A stretch of DNA of 64,000 nucleotides from Mycoavidus cysteinexigens. Lineage in GTDB: Bacteria; Pseudomonadota; Gammaproteobacteria; Burkholderiales; Burkholderiaceae. Under the pieces are notes generated by a model. The model ran no database searches and was not told where the DNA came from. It saw only the letters and a program-made list of their open reading frames with translations. How positions within the stretch are numbered: the stretch's first letter is position 1; every line of letters starts with the position of its first letter. The stretch lies in the NCBI RefSeq assembly GCF_003966915.1, contig NZ_AP018150.1:2046001-2110000 (forward strand). The letters run 5' to 3'. A program made the position numbers and the translations under genes. This document shows, one piece after another, positions 39,925 to 49,932 of this stretch.

Positions 39925-42354
39925 TCAATTACGCAAGCGCACATCATAGATGCGCACTAGACGATCAACCAAAGTTTTAATGGCTAGATCAATCATTGCA
40001 TCTTGCAAAGTCCCTTCAGTATCTTGCAAGGTGATTCGAAACGCAAGACTTCTTTGCTGGGGAAGCTGTGCATCCGTTTCTACTTGAGGGCGAAATTCAT
40101 CAAACAGTGTAATCTGCTGTACATATTTGCAGGCTTCATCAGCGCGTGCTTTTTGCATTTCGTCAAGCAGCTCCTGCGCCTTAATTTGAGCACTAACGAG
40201 CACCGCAATATCACGCCGTACAGGCGGAAATTTGGCGACCTCGAGCGCCGTCGGCACAGTACGTTCGCATAACGCGTTTAGATTAATCTCAAAGAAAATG
40301 GGAGCACGGGGTAAATCATATTTTTGTAACCAGCGTGGGTGTAACTCGCCCAGCCAACCGACCTGTTTGCCGGCCAACTCAATCTGCGCGCTACGCCCTG
40401 GATGCAAGGCGGGATGCTTAGCTGCCGTGAAGCGTGGCGTTGCCGGCGCAAAAAGCGCCTCCAAATCACCTTTAAGATCAAAAAAATCTACCCAACGCGT
40501 CGCCACGCCCCATTGCTCCGGCCACACCGGCCCATAGGCTAACGCGCTCACCAATGATTGCTGATTTAACCCAGCCACCGTTAAATCGCCCGCTAGCGCG
40601 GCCGGGTCTAAAGAGAAGGCCCGCCCCACTTCAAATAAGCGAATCTGCGCAGCTTTACGTTTTAGGTTATAACTCAACTGATTGACCAAACCACCCAGCA
40701 ATGTGCTACGCATCGCCGAGAGTTGGCTTGCAATTGGATTTAATACCCGCACCGGCGCCGCATTGCCAGCAAAATCTTGCTCCCATGCTTCGTCTACAAA
40801 ACTAAAATTAATGGTTTCTGTATAGCCAAGTGCCGCCAGTTGATGTCGGATCGCATGCACGGAACGCCGAGTCTCCGTCGCCTCGCGCATGATATTGAGT
40901 GCGACTGGCAGGCGCGCTGGGATCTTCTCAAAGCCATAAATGCGCGCTACTTCTTCCACCAGGTCGGCTTCAATTTCGAGGTCAAAACGATAAGATGGGG
41001 GCGTGACGATAAATTGCTCGTCTTGAAACTCGAAAGGCAAGCCAAGACGCGTGAATATTTCTGCGATTTCATTTACGCTTATATTTACCCCGATTATGCG
41101 GCTCGCGCGGGTAGCGTCTAACGCCACTGGCGCGCGTTCTGGCAGCGCAATCACTTGATCGTCAATCGGCCCCGCTTCCCCACCGCAAATATCAACCACC
41201 AAGCGGGTCATATATTCAAGCTGGGCAACGGTAGCCGCATAATCAACGCCGCGCTCAAAACGATGCGCGGCTTCAGTGGCGAAATTGTACCGGCGCGCGC
41301 GCCCGCGAATACTATCTGGCCACCAAAATGCAGCTTCGAGATAGATATTGCATGTATCCAGCGAGACGGCGGTATGATCCCCCCCCATCACCCCAGCCAT
41401 ACTTTGCACAGCCTGTTGATCGGCAATCACGCCGACGGTCTGATCCAACTCAACCGTATTTCCATTGAGTAGTTTGAGCGCTTCGCCACACTGCGCCCAA
41501 CGCACTTCGAGCGGGCCGTGCAGTTTGTCAAGGTCGAAGATATGCGTTGGCTGGCCTAATTCCAGCATCACGTAATTGGAAATATCGATCAACGCTGAAA
41601 TACTGCGCTGTCCGGCACGCTCAAGGCGTTCCACCATCCATTTAGGGGTTTGCGCGCGCGCGTTCACATGGCGCATCACCCGTCCTGAAAAACGTCCGCA
41701 CAGATCACTGGCAGCAACTTTAACTGGCAAAATTTCCGTCAAAGTAGTGCGCACAGACTCGAATTGAGGTTGGCGCAAAGGCGCGCCAGTGATCGCGCAG
41801 ACTTCACGAGCAATCCCTAAAATCGATAAACAATCGGCCCGATTGGGCGTCAGTTTAATGTCAAAAACTATCTCATCCAGGTGCAACGCTTGCCGAATAT
41901 CTTGTCCAACCGGCGCATCCGCCGGCAAAATGAGCAAACCGACTCCATCGCCTGAGATTTTAAGCTCGCGCGCCGAACACAACATGCCCTGGCTTTCCAC
42001 TCCGCGCAACTTGCTCCGCTTAATCCGAAAAGGCGCGCCACCGGCCTCTGCCGCGGGCAACTCCGCCCCGATCAGCGCACATGGCACTTTACAACCCACG
42101 GCAACATTTGGCGCACCGCAGACGATAGTTAGCAACTCAGCCGCGCCAACGTCAACTTGGCACACATTCAGACGATCCGCATCTGGATGCTTAACCACTT
42201 CTCGTATTTGCCCTACGACCACCTTTGAGGTCGGCGGCGCGATGGCGCGCAGCGCTTCAACTTCAAGCCCCGCCATCGTCAACGCGTGGGCCAATGACTC
42301 CGTCGATAAAGTTGGATCAACCAAACTCCTTAACCAGGATTGCGGGAATTGCAT
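39925..42354 (-). CDS. pheT: Phenylalanyl-tRNA synthetase beta subunit
   Basis: The 809-residue beta subunit has the N-terminal tRNA-binding OB domain (~40-155, [18 protein letters not shown]), B3/B4 editing domain (~210-385), B5 domain (~405-475), a catalytic-like core (~490-700) and a C-terminal anticodon-binding FDX-ACB domain (~715-808, [13 protein letters not shown]). With PheS it charges tRNA-Phe and edits mischarged tyrosine. It follows pheS by 32 nt in the same operon. Length and domains are standard. Confidence 0.97.
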   Translation of the reverse strand: MQFPQSWLRSLVDPTLSTESLAHALTMAGLEVEALRAIAPPTSKVVVGQIREVVKHPDADRLNVCQVDVGAAELLTIVCGAPNVAVGCKVPCALIGAELPAAEAGGAPFRIKRSKLRGVESQGMLCSARELKISGDGVGLLILPADAPVGQDIRQALHLDEIVFDIKLTPNRADCLSILGIAREVCAITGAPLRQPQFESVRTTLTEILPVKVAASDLCGRFSGRVMRHVNARAQTPKWMVERLERAGQRSISALIDISNYVMLELGQPTHIFDLDKLHGPLEVRWAQCGEALKLLNGNTVELDQTVGVIADQQAVQSMAGVMGGDHTAVSLDTCNIYLEAAFWWPDSIRGRARRYNFATEAAHRFERGVDYAATVAQLEYMTRLVVDICGGEAGPIDDQVIALPERAPVALDATRASRIIGVNISVNEIAEIFTRLGLPFEFQDEQFIVTPPSYRFDLEIEADLVEEVARIYGFEKIPARLPVALNIMREATETRRSVHAIRHQLAALGYTETINFSFVDEAWEQDFAGNAAPVRVLNPIASQLSAMRSTLLGGLVNQLSYNLKRKAAQIRLFEVGRAFSLDPAALAGDLTVAGLNQQSLVSALAYGPVWPEQWGVATRWVDFFDLKGDLEALFAPATPRFTAAKHPALHPGRSAQIELAGKQVGWLGELHPRWLQKYDLPRAPIFFEINLNALCERTVPTALEVAKFPPVRRDIAVLVSAQIKAQELLDEMQKARADEACKYVQQITLFDEFRPQVETDAQLPQQRSLAFRITLQDTEGTLQDAMIDLAIKTLVDRLVRIYDVRLRN

Positions 42355-42386
42355 GACACACTCTGTAAAAATAAATCGATAGAAAA

Positions 42387-43400
42387 TTACGCAAACTGCT
42401 GCAAAAAGCGCACGTCACCTTCAAAAAAGTGGCGCAAATCTTGCACCCCATAACGTAACATCGTGAGCCGCTCTAAACCACTGCCAAAGGCAAAGCCGGT
42501 ATAGCGTTCTGGGGCAAAACCCATATTGCGAATCACATTTGGATGGACTTGGCCTGCGCCAGAAATCTCGAGCCATTTGCCAGCATTTTTGCCTTGCTCA
42601 AATAGCATATCGATTTCAGCAGAAGGTTCAGTAAATGGAAAGTAAGATGGGCGAAAACGCACCTGCAAATCATCGCGCTCAAAAAAGCGTCGCAAAAATT
42701 CTGTATAGACGCCTTTCAGATCGGCAAAACTAATGTTTTCATCGATCCAAAGCCCTTCTACTTGATTAAACATGGGTGAATGCGTTGCGTCGCTATCGAC
42801 GCGATAAGTGCGCCCCGCAGCGATCACCCTGATGGGCGGCTGGTTCATACGTGCATAGCGAACCTGCATCGGGCTGGTATGCGTGCGTAATAGCAGGAGT
42901 TGATCTTTCTCATCCCGTGCATCGATATAAAACGTATCCTGCATTGAACGCGCCGGATGATTTAGCGGGCTATTCAGCGCAGTAAAGTTGTACCAGTCCG
43001 TTTCAATTTCAGGCCCTTCAGCGAGATCAAAGCCAATCGAGCGAAAGATCTGTTCAACCCGTTCCCAGGTCTGCATCACAGGATGTAAGCTACCCTTACT
43101 TGCGCCCCGGCCAGGTAAGGTGACGTCCATCGCTTCCGCCGCAAGGCGCTGTTGCATCAGCTTATCCGCTAATTGCTCACGCCGCGCACGCAGCATTTCT
43201 TCTACTTGCTGCTTGGCGAGATTAATCTGCACCCCTTCGCGCTTGCGCGTTTCCGCATCAAGCCGGCCAAGCGCTTTTAAAAGCTCCGTCAACTGCCCCG
43301 CTTTGCCAAGAAAACGGGCTTTCTCATTTTCGAGAGAAACCGCATCGGCTGCTTGCGCGAAAGCATGACGAGCATCAGCGACAATCTGCTCCAAATCCAT
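42387..43400 (-). CDS. pheS: Phenylalanyl-tRNA synthetase alpha subunit
   Basis: The catalytic alpha subunit; the ATG at 43400 ([16 protein letters not shown]) gives 337 residues and fits the family. The frame is open 22 codons further upstream through a hairpin (43444-43466), but that extension is not part of known PheS. Residues ~1-90 form the coiled-coil arm; class II motifs follow, with [14 protein letters not shown], the substrate pocket [11 protein letters not shown], and C-terminal [17 protein letters not shown] (motif 3). It is co-directional with rplT and pheT. Confidence 0.96.
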   Translation of the reverse strand: MDLEQIVADARHAFAQAADAVSLENEKARFLGKAGQLTELLKALGRLDAETRKREGVQINLAKQQVEEMLRARREQLADKLMQQRLAAEAMDVTLPGRGASKGSLHPVMQTWERVEQIFRSIGFDLAEGPEIETDWYNFTALNSPLNHPARSMQDTFYIDARDEKDQLLLLRTHTSPMQVRYARMNQPPIRVIAAGRTYRVDSDATHSPMFNQVEGLWIDENISFADLKGVYTEFLRRFFERDDLQVRFRPSYFPFTEPSAEIDMLFEQGKNAGKWLEISGAGQVHPNVIRNMGFAPERYTGFAFGSGLERLTMLRYGVQDLRHFFEGDVRFLQQFA

Positions 43401-43429
43401 CGGTTTTTCCAAATATAACGTTGCTGCAA

Positions 43430-43466
43430 GCGCTACAATGAAAATGGGGTTCAGCAAGAACCCCAT
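43430..43466 (-). terminator. Hairpin between rplT and pheS, possible attenuator
   Basis: ATGGGGTT and AACCCCAT (43459-43466 and 43444-43451) form a perfect 8-bp stem with a 7-nt loop, followed on the minus strand by TTTCATT. It could end or attenuate transcription before pheST. The T-tract is weak. In E. coli pheST is controlled by attenuation, but no Phe-rich leader peptide was recognised here. Confidence 0.45.
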
Positions 43467-43526
43467 ATTTCAAAGCACTATATAAATTGCCTCAACACGA
43501 TTGCGCGAGGCGCCTCAATAGGGTAG

Positions 43527-43886
43527 TTAGTTTACAACCACTGTTTTAACCTGCTGAACAATGGCTGCAAATGCGGCTTTATCCATCACCGCCATATCGG
43601 CCAGAACTTTACGGTCCAATTCAATCGCCGCTTTTTTCAGGCCATTCACAAATACGCTATACGTCATATCATGCTCGCGCACAGCTGCATTGATACGGGT
43701 AATCCACAAAGCACGGAAAACGCGCTTTTTATTGCGACGGTCGCGGTAGGCATACTGCCCCGCTTTCATTACGGCTTGTTTGGCAACCCGATAGACATTG
43801 TTACGACGGCCACGATACCCTTTAGCAGCATCAATGACTTTTTTATGGCGGGCCCGTGCAGTGACCCCACGTTTAACTCGAGGCAT
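43527..43886 (-). CDS. rplT: 50S ribosomal protein L20
   Basis: L20 is a primary rRNA-binding protein needed early in 50S assembly, and in E. coli it represses its own operon. The 119-residue protein is highly basic at the N-terminus ([20 protein letters not shown]) and carries [20 protein letters not shown], both diagnostic. The ATG has an AGGAGAAA Shine-Dalgarno. It follows rpmI by 29 nt. Confidence 0.98.
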   Translation of the reverse strand: MPRVKRGVTARARHKKVIDAAKGYRGRRNNVYRVAKQAVMKAGQYAYRDRRNKKRVFRALWITRINAAVREHDMTYSVFVNGLKKAAIELDRKVLADMAVMDKAAFAAIVQQVKTVVVN

Positions 43887-43915
43887 GGTTTTCTCCTGTT
43901 CCTATGAGTGTGAGA

Positions 43916-44113
43916 TCAAGCAAATGGAAGCATGGCGCGCACCGCGCCCATATCAGCGGCACACACTTGTGTGCTACCGCGCAAATGACGCTTACTTTTC
44001 GTCGACTTTTTGGTAAGGATATGGCGCTTAAAAGCTTGGCCCCGTTTAACGGTTCCACCTGGACGCACCACAAAGCGCTTAGCTGCGCTTTTCTTGGTTT
44101 TCATTTTAGGCAT
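43916..44113 (-). CDS. rpmI: 50S ribosomal protein L35
   Basis: The ATG at 44113 ([14 protein letters not shown]) with an AGGAG Shine-Dalgarno gives the standard 65 residues; the frame extends ten codons upstream but that stretch is not L35. The basic sequence with [16 protein letters not shown] is the family's C-terminal signature. The order infC-rpmI-rplT is the classic IF3-L35-L20 operon. Confidence 0.97.
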   Translation of the reverse strand: MPKMKTKKSAAKRFVVRPGGTVKRGQAFKRHILTKKSTKSKRHLRGSTQVCAADMGAVRAMLPFA

Positions 44114-44284
44114 TAAAACTCCTGTTTTTCGAACATGAATCAAAGGTGTGCAGCTTATCTACGCTACCCTTAAACAACCTCTGATCACTTATACCGGCAA
44201 TGCTCTGCCGAATTTTTTAGCGACCCCGCAAACCTGCCGCGTCATCGCTAAAACCTTGCACTGCATAGCCCTTAAGCTATTCAG

Positions 44285-44809
44285 CTACTTTTTCTTCTTA
44301 GGTGATAACACCATTACAATCTGTCGCCCTTCCATCTTGGGCATTTGCTCAACTTGACCATGTTCTTCCAGGTCAGCACGCAAACGCTCAAGCATGCGCA
44401 TGCCAATTTCCTGGTGGGCCATTTCACGGCCTCGAAAACGCAAAGTGACTTTGGTTTTATCGCCTTCTTCGAGAAAGCGCGTCAAATTACGTAATTTGAC
44501 ATTGTAATCGCCATCATCTGTGCCCGGGCGGAATTTAACTTCCTTAACCTGAATCACTTTTTGTTTAAGCTTTGCCTCGTGCGCCTTCTTGGCTTCTTGG
44601 TACTTGAACTTCCCATAATCCATTAAGCGGCAAACTGGAGGAGCTGCTTGAGGCGCAATTTCGACTAAATCAATCTCGGCTTGTTCCGCTAAACGCAAAG
44701 CTTCAGCCAACTTTACAATCCCAATGGCCTCGCCATCTACACCCAACAAACGCACTTCAGGCGCTGTAATTCCGCTATTTAGGCGGTGCAAAGACTTATC
44801 TGTAGCGAT
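44285..44809 (-). CDS. infC: Translation initiation factor IF-3 (probable AUC start)
   Basis: IF-3 binds the 30S subunit and checks the start codon. Homology extends upstream of the first TTG (44791) into [21 protein letters not shown], the known IF-3 N-terminus, and no ATG/GTG is available there. An ATC at 44807-44809 with the Shine-Dalgarno AAAGGAAAT upstream fits as start, giving 174 residues. IF-3 genes classically use AUU/AUC-type starts so that IF-3 represses its own synthesis. N- and C-domains (split near residue ~80 at [15 protein letters not shown]) are complete. It follows thrS. Confidence 0.9.
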   Translation of the reverse strand: MATDKSLHRLNSGITAPEVRLLGVDGEAIGIVKLAEALRLAEQAEIDLVEIAPQAAPPVCRLMDYGKFKYQEAKKAHEAKLKQKVIQVKEVKFRPGTDDGDYNVKLRNLTRFLEEGDKTKVTLRFRGREMAHQEIGMRMLERLRADLEEHGQVEQMPKMEGRQIVMVLSPKKKK

Positions 44810-44915
44810 GTTATTTCCTTTTTAAATTCAAAAAACCACTGTGCTCAACGTGCTAACTTAACCAAACGTTTTATAAAGTCACCTGATTGTTATAAAAGGC
44901 TCTTTTTAAACGATG

Positions 44916-46826
44916 TTATTTAAAGCTCAACATTTCATTGTGCAAACTCGCAACAAAATCGTCAAGCGAGATCACTCCACGATCTATGCCACCACGCGCA
45001 CGCACAGCGACCATTTTAGCATCCCGTTCCCGGTCGCCTACAACCAGCAAATACGGGATCTTGCGTAACGTATGCTCGCGTATTTTATAGCTAATTTTTT
45101 CATTGCGCAAATCAGCTTCAACCCTGAAACCTTGCTTTTGCAGAGTTTCAGCGACCTCGCCCGCGTAAAGCGCTTGACTTTGGGCGATATTCAACACTAC
45201 CGCTTGGGTTGGCGCGAGCCATACCGGCAACGCACCGGCATAATGTTCAATTAAAATTCCAATAAAGCGCTCCATTGAACCCAATACGGCACGATGCAGC
45301 ATCACGGGTCGACGGCGGCTATTATCTTCTGCTACATACTCAGCATCAAGTCTTTCTGGCAAGACAAAATCAAGTTGCAGCGTGCCACACTGCCATGAAC
45401 GGCCCAGCGCATCTTTAATATGATACTCAATCTTGGGGCCATAGAAAGCGCCTTCGCCCGGCAACTCTTGCCAATTTAAATTGCAGGCGGATAAAGCTTG
45501 GCGCAACCCTTCTTCTGCACGCTGCCAAGCTTCATCGGAACCCGCACGCTGCTCAGGACGTAGCGATAACTTAATCGCAATGTCCGTAAAACCAAAATCT
45601 TTATAAATCTCCATCGCCAATGTATTAAAGGCGATCGATTCAGCAATAATTTGTTCTTCCGTACAAAAAATATGCGCATCGTCTTGCACAAAACCGCGCA
45701 CACGCATCAAGCCATGCAATGCGCCTGAAGGCTCATTACGGTGACATGAACCAAACTCCGCCAAACGCAATGGCAAATCACGATATGAATGTAGCGTGTG
45801 ATTAAAAACTTGAACATGCCCCGGGCAACTCATCGGTTTAATCGCATAGTCACGTTTTTCAGATTCAGTCGTGAACATATTTTCACGATAGTTCTGCCAA
45901 TGGCCGGAGCGCTCCCATAATAAACGATCGATCACCTGTGGCGTGCGAATTTCACGATAGCCGGCAACGGTGAGACGAGTCCGCATATATTGCTCAATTT
46001 GCTGCCATATCGCCCAGCCTGACGGATGCCAAAACACCATGCCCGGGGCATTATCTTGCAAATGAAAAAGGTCAAGCTGCTTGCCAAGTTTACGATGGTC
46101 GCGCTTTTCAGCTTCTTCTAGCTGGTATAAGTAAGCGTCTAACTGCTCTTGGGTCGCCCAAGCAGTACCATAAATCCGTTGCAACTGTTGATTGCGCGCA
46201 TCACCCCGCCAATATGCGCCCGCGACTTTCAATAATTTGAAGGCTTTTAATTTGCCCGTATTCGGCACATGCGGGCCACGGCATAAGTCAGTAAAACCAC
46301 CATGCGAATACAATGTAATCACTTCGCCAGGTGGAATTGACTCGATAAGTTCGGCTTTGTAATGTTCGCCGATACCATTAAAATAATGAATCGCTTGCTC
46401 GCGCGGCATTTCCCGGCGCAGCACCGCTTCGTTGCGCTTCACCAACTCGCGCATGTGTTTTTCAATTTTCTCAAGATCCTCTGGCGTAAACGGGCGACTA
46501 TATGCAAAATCATAATAAAACCCATTTTGGATCACAGGTCCGATTGTCACCTGAGCTTCCGGATAAAGGTCTTTAACCGCATAAGCAAGCAAATGGGCGG
46601 CCGAATGGCGGATGATGCTCAAACCCTCTTCATCCTGACCCGTAATAATCGCCAAGGATACATTGCGCTCAATCAGCGCTGAAGTATCAACCAGCTTTCC
46701 ATCAAGGCGCGCGCCGAGCGCTGCTTTAGCAAGCCCAGAGCTAATTGAGGCCGCCACTTCAGCCACCGAGACTGGGCGCTCGAAGTCGCGCACGGAGCCG
46801 TCAAGTAAATGTACTGAAATCATCAA
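44916..46826 (-). CDS. thrS: Threonyl-tRNA synthetase
   Basis: The 636-residue class II enzyme has a TGS domain (~1-62), the SAD editing domain (~65-225, with [20 protein letters not shown]), a catalytic core with [20 protein letters not shown] and [11 protein letters not shown] supplying the zinc/threonine ligands, and a C-terminal anticodon domain (~540-630). The ATG has an AGGAGCG Shine-Dalgarno. It is first in thrS-infC-rpmI-rplT-pheST-ihfA. In E. coli ThrS represses its own mRNA through tRNA-like leader hairpins; none was recognised in 46827-46880. Confidence 0.98.
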   Translation of the reverse strand: MMISVHLLDGSVRDFERPVSVAEVAASISSGLAKAALGARLDGKLVDTSALIERNVSLAIITGQDEEGLSIIRHSAAHLLAYAVKDLYPEAQVTIGPVIQNGFYYDFAYSRPFTPEDLEKIEKHMRELVKRNEAVLRREMPREQAIHYFNGIGEHYKAELIESIPPGEVITLYSHGGFTDLCRGPHVPNTGKLKAFKLLKVAGAYWRGDARNQQLQRIYGTAWATQEQLDAYLYQLEEAEKRDHRKLGKQLDLFHLQDNAPGMVFWHPSGWAIWQQIEQYMRTRLTVAGYREIRTPQVIDRLLWERSGHWQNYRENMFTTESEKRDYAIKPMSCPGHVQVFNHTLHSYRDLPLRLAEFGSCHRNEPSGALHGLMRVRGFVQDDAHIFCTEEQIIAESIAFNTLAMEIYKDFGFTDIAIKLSLRPEQRAGSDEAWQRAEEGLRQALSACNLNWQELPGEGAFYGPKIEYHIKDALGRSWQCGTLQLDFVLPERLDAEYVAEDNSRRRPVMLHRAVLGSMERFIGILIEHYAGALPVWLAPTQAVVLNIAQSQALYAGEVAETLQKQGFRVEADLRNEKISYKIREHTLRKIPYLLVVGDRERDAKMVAVRARGGIDRGVISLDDFVASLHNEMLSFK

Positions 46827-46873
46827 GCGCTCCTAGCCGCGATTTAGAAGCCAATAACTTCTAGCGCAGCCAT

Positions 46874-46926
46874 ACAAAAAAGATAACAAAAATGCGGCCT
46901 TAACCATCTCTCGTTAAGACCGCATT
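46874..46926 (-). terminator. Rho-independent terminator of tRNA-Val
   Basis: On the minus strand AATGCGG-T-CTTAAC pairs with GTTAAG-G-CCGCATT (46891-46926; 7+6 bp with one mismatch) and runs into TTTTTGTTATCTTTTTT. It lies 25 nt after tRNA-Val and separates it from thrS. Confidence 0.85.
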
Positions 46927-46951
46927 AGTATTAATCAAATGAAATATTCGT

Positions 46952-47028
46952 TGGTAGGCTCGATTGGATTCGAACCAACGACCCCCACCATGTCAAGGTG
47001 GTGCTCTAACCAACTGAGCTACGAGCCT
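46952..47028 (-). tRNA. tRNA-Val(GAC)
   Basis: A 77-nt tRNA with acceptor stem AGGCTCG/CGAGCCT, anticodon stem CCACC/GGTGG, loop TTGACAT (anticodon GAC), T-loop TTCGAAT and encoded CCA. It borders the T3SS operon, so it could have been an integration site (speculative). Confidence 0.95.
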
Positions 47029-47040
47029 ATAGAAGCCCGC

Positions 47041-47069
47041 ATTTTAAAGGTTTTTTTTATAAAAGCCAA
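47041..47069 (-). promoter_or_regulatory. Promoter of tRNA-Val
   Basis: TTGGCT (47064-47069), 17 nt, then TAAAAT (47041-47046) on the minus strand; the predicted start is about 6 nt before the tRNA. A good sigma-70-type match. Confidence 0.65.
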
Positions 47070-47273
47070 TAACGATTTGCTCTTATGGCAGTGGTTCTTG
47101 GTAACCGGATCCAGATTTTCACTGTCCTCATGCCTCCGCGATAAAAGAAATCTACAATAAGCACTCTTTACCAATGTCTTCAAAGGTCGTTTTATGCTGC
47201 GCATTCACACAGTTTTTACATCGATTTTTCTCGCCGCCTAATTTTCCAGCATAACGACTCTACGACAATCCAC

Positions 47274-48077
47274 TCAATGCGGTTTGCTCAAATTCTGAAA
47301 CTGGGCGGCAATATCTTTAAGGGATAGTTGCGCCTGAACCTGGTTAAGAAAAATCCCAATAAAAATCGCCAACATAAACAATGTGATAGTTCCTTTGACA
47401 GGCTGACCATATGCCATAAGATCCAATTTTTCCGCGCCTTTGGCTAAAAACCCGAACGCCAAATCGACTAAAACTAAAATCAGTACCATCGGCGCTGCTA
47501 GCTTACAAATAATTTCCATCAATGTATCTGTCTGACGCAAGACGAATGCTTCAAGTATCGAGCCCGCCACCGGCGTCAAACTTTCGATCGGCCACCAATG
47601 GAAAGATTGGTAAAGCGCACCCAACAAGAAAATCATGCCGCCCAAAACCCAAAAAGCAGCGATTGTAAGTTGCTCTAACAACGAAGAAATAGGAGTGCTA
47701 ATATCTTGACGCATTGGATTACTGACTTGAATATTATTAAAGCCGGCCAAATCGTCAATTAACACCCCAATACTAGAAGCAGCCCAAAAAATAGTCGAAG
47801 CAGCAAAACCCAGGATTAACCCTAACATCGCCTCTTTACCTACCACTAACAGCATCGTCAACGCGGGCATTTCCTGCAAACTCACTGGCTGGCCATAAGC
47901 GACAAAAGTACCAAACATGATGGCGACACTGTTTCTAGCCGTACCTTGCAAAACTTGGTCGCTTAAAGCAGGCAAAACCATTAGAACAATCAAAATCCGC
48001 GTACTGCATATCCCAATCGTCAGTAACAACCCAATGAACGACTCCGTAAGATGGTGCAACAATAGCAAGTCTTCCAT
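47274..48077 (-). CDS. sctT: Type III secretion export apparatus protein SctT
   Basis: SctT (HrcT/YscT, FliR homologue) joins SctR and SctS in the export gate inside the basal body. The 267-residue membrane protein has about six helices, the NPMRQDISTPISSLLEQL loop and PMVLILVLVDLAFGFLAKGAEKLD, both typical of the family. The ATG has an AGGAGCG Shine-Dalgarno. It is last in the hrpB-type operon, as hrcT is in Ralstonia. SctR, S, U and V are not in the window. Confidence 0.93.
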   Translation of the reverse strand: MEDLLLLHHLTESFIGLLLTIGICSTRILIVLMVLPALSDQVLQGTARNSVAIMFGTFVAYGQPVSLQEMPALTMLLVVGKEAMLGLILGFAASTIFWAASSIGVLIDDLAGFNNIQVSNPMRQDISTPISSLLEQLTIAAFWVLGGMIFLLGALYQSFHWWPIESLTPVAGSILEAFVLRQTDTLMEIICKLAAPMVLILVLVDLAFGFLAKGAEKLDLMAYGQPVKGTITLFMLAIFIGIFLNQVQAQLSLKDIAAQFQNLSKPH

Positions 48078-48086
48078 AACTCGCTC

Positions 48087-48599
48087 CTAGAGATTATGTT
48101 TTGCGACATCGCGTAAGCGCCGTTGCGCTAATAGAGCCTCTTCCGCCTCTTCATCTAGCGCATTCTCAGCGGCACGCAATTGTGCGCGTCGTGCAACGCG
48201 CACCAACTTAGAATAAGCTTCAATTTGCGCCTCATTTTTGGCGATGCGTTGACGCGTCTCGGATATTTCAGCTTCTTTAGCTTGCACCGCTTTTTGGAGC
48301 GGTACTAATTCCGCTTCTAATTGCTGATGCCTCTCATTAACCAAATTTAGATACTGCCAAGCCGCTTCCAATTCAGCGATTTTAAGCAACGCCTCGCCAC
48401 TCATCATATTATTAATGGCAATCGTACGCGTTTGCTGCTCTTGCAGTTGCTCAGCGATTTCGTCATTTTTTGCGGCAACTGCTTGCACCCGCTCAGCATA
48501 TTCAGTGCGTTGCATAGCATAGGTTTTTTCTAGCTTTTCTGCGAGCCGCTTACGCGAGGCAAGCAATGTAGTAAACGCTATCATTCGACGATCTTTCAT
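48087..48599 (-). CDS. sctO: T3SS ATPase stalk protein SctO (HrpB7 type)
   Basis: A 170-residue, almost wholly coiled-coil protein (heptads from ~15 to ~150, rich in Ala, Glu, Gln and Lys). In the position between sctN and sctT it corresponds to HrpB7/SctO, the FliJ-like stalk that turns in the SctN hexamer and links it to SctV. The ATG overlaps the sctN stop by 4 nt. The sequence itself is low in identity markers, so the call leans on coiled coil, length and synteny. Confidence 0.82.
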   Translation of the reverse strand: MKDRRMIAFTTLLASRKRLAEKLEKTYAMQRTEYAERVQAVAAKNDEIAEQLQEQQTRTIAINNMMSGEALLKIAELEAAWQYLNLVNERHQQLEAELVPLQKAVQAKEAEISETRQRIAKNEAQIEAYSKLVRVARRAQLRAAENALDEEAEEALLAQRRLRDVAKHNL

Positions 48600-49927
48600 T
48601 CGCTGACGAGCTCCTGTAGCGTTTCAATTGTCTCAGTCGGATCGGCAAGCGCGTCTGTGCGCTGCGATAGCAAACTACGGATCGCTTCGATTTTTGCGAT
48701 CGCCTCATCTGCAACAGGGTCACTGCCTGCTTGATATTCACCAAGCTGCAATAGGGTTTCTACTTCACGATGTTTAGCCAATAGACGTCGCACGCGCGCC
48801 GCGGCCTCCCGGTGCGGCTCAGGAGTGACCTGATGCATAACGCGCGATAAGCTGCCCAGTACGTCAATTGCCGGGTACTGATTACGGGCGGCAATCTCAC
48901 GCGATAAAATAATATGACCATCAAGAATACTGCGCACTTCTTCAGCCACTGGATCGCTACTATCTTCATCTTCCATAAGCACTGTATAAAGTGCCGTAAT
49001 AGAACCTTTATCTGACGTGCCAGCGCGCTCTAGTAAACGCGGCAACTCAGCAAATAACGAAGGGGGAAAACCACGCCGGGTAGGCGGCTCACCCGCCGCC
49101 AACCCAATCTCACGCTGCGCGCGCGCAAAACGAGTCAAAGAATCCATCATCAACAGAACGCGCAATCCTTGATCACGGAAATATTCAGCAATCGTAGTCG
49201 CTACATAACTGGCCTTCGCGCGTTCAATTGAAGAACGGTCTGAGGTTGCACACACAACCACTGAGCGCGCTAACGCCGTTTCGCCAAGAATCTGCTCAAT
49301 GAATTCACGCACTTCACGACCGCGCTCGCCAATTAATGCAATGACACTAACATCGCAGGCTGAGCCTCGAGCAAACATGCCCATCAACGTGCTTTTGCCT
49401 ACTCCAGCCGGGGCAAAGACCCCTACCCGCTGGCCGTCGCCGAACGTCATAAATGCATCCACCGCGCGCACACCCGTATAAAATGGCTCTTCGATTAAAC
49501 GGCGGCTCATTGGATCAGGAGGATCGGCTAAAATCGGCCGCAGCGCCTCATATTCAAGTGGGCCGCGCTGATCAATCGGCGCGCCCAGCGCATCAATCAC
49601 ACGACCCAACAGTTGCGGCCCAACTTTAACTGAAAGCGGACGCCCCAGACCAATTACGCGAGTGGCGCGTGAAAGGTGGGTTAAGCTACCAAAAGGAGAA
49701 AGAATCGCAACACTTTGGGCAAAGCCAACCACTTCAGCATATTGCAGTAGTTTGCCCTCTGGACTGCGCAACTCGCACATCTCGCCCAGTTTAACCTCGA
49801 TACCTGTAGCGCGAATCAGCGTACCGGTGACTTCAATGACTTTGCCAGCTTGCTGGACAGACGGCCGTAACCTGAGCTCGCGCTCAATTAAATCAGTCAG
49901 ACCTTGGAAATCGCGCATTTGGTTCAT
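48596..49927 (-). CDS. sctN: Type III secretion ATPase SctN
   Basis: SctN (HrcN) is the hexameric ATPase that strips chaperones from effectors and unfolds them. The 443-residue protein has Walker [10 protein letters not shown] (~172-180), the DPVAEE and [11 protein letters not shown] regions of this ATPase family, and [18 protein letters not shown]. The N-terminal barrel and C-terminal chaperone-binding domain are complete. It starts 5 nt after sctL and overlaps sctO by 4 nt. Confidence 0.97.
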   Translation of the reverse strand: MNQMRDFQGLTDLIERELRLRPSVQQAGKVIEVTGTLIRATGIEVKLGEMCELRSPEGKLLQYAEVVGFAQSVAILSPFGSLTHLSRATRVIGLGRPLSVKVGPQLLGRVIDALGAPIDQRGPLEYEALRPILADPPDPMSRRLIEEPFYTGVRAVDAFMTFGDGQRVGVFAPAGVGKSTLMGMFARGSACDVSVIALIGERGREVREFIEQILGETALARSVVVCATSDRSSIERAKASYVATTIAEYFRDQGLRVLLMMDSLTRFARAQREIGLAAGEPPTRRGFPPSLFAELPRLLERAGTSDKGSITALYTVLMEDEDSSDPVAEEVRSILDGHIILSREIAARNQYPAIDVLGSLSRVMHQVTPEPHREAAARVRRLLAKHREVETLLQLGEYQAGSDPVADEAIAKIEAIRSLLSQRTDALADPTETIETLQELVSE

Positions 49928-49932
49928 TTGAT

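Noticed and set aside
41789..42382. Plus-strand 197-residue ORF opposite pheT
   Set aside because: Antisense of the conserved PheT N-terminal domain; no family or start signal.
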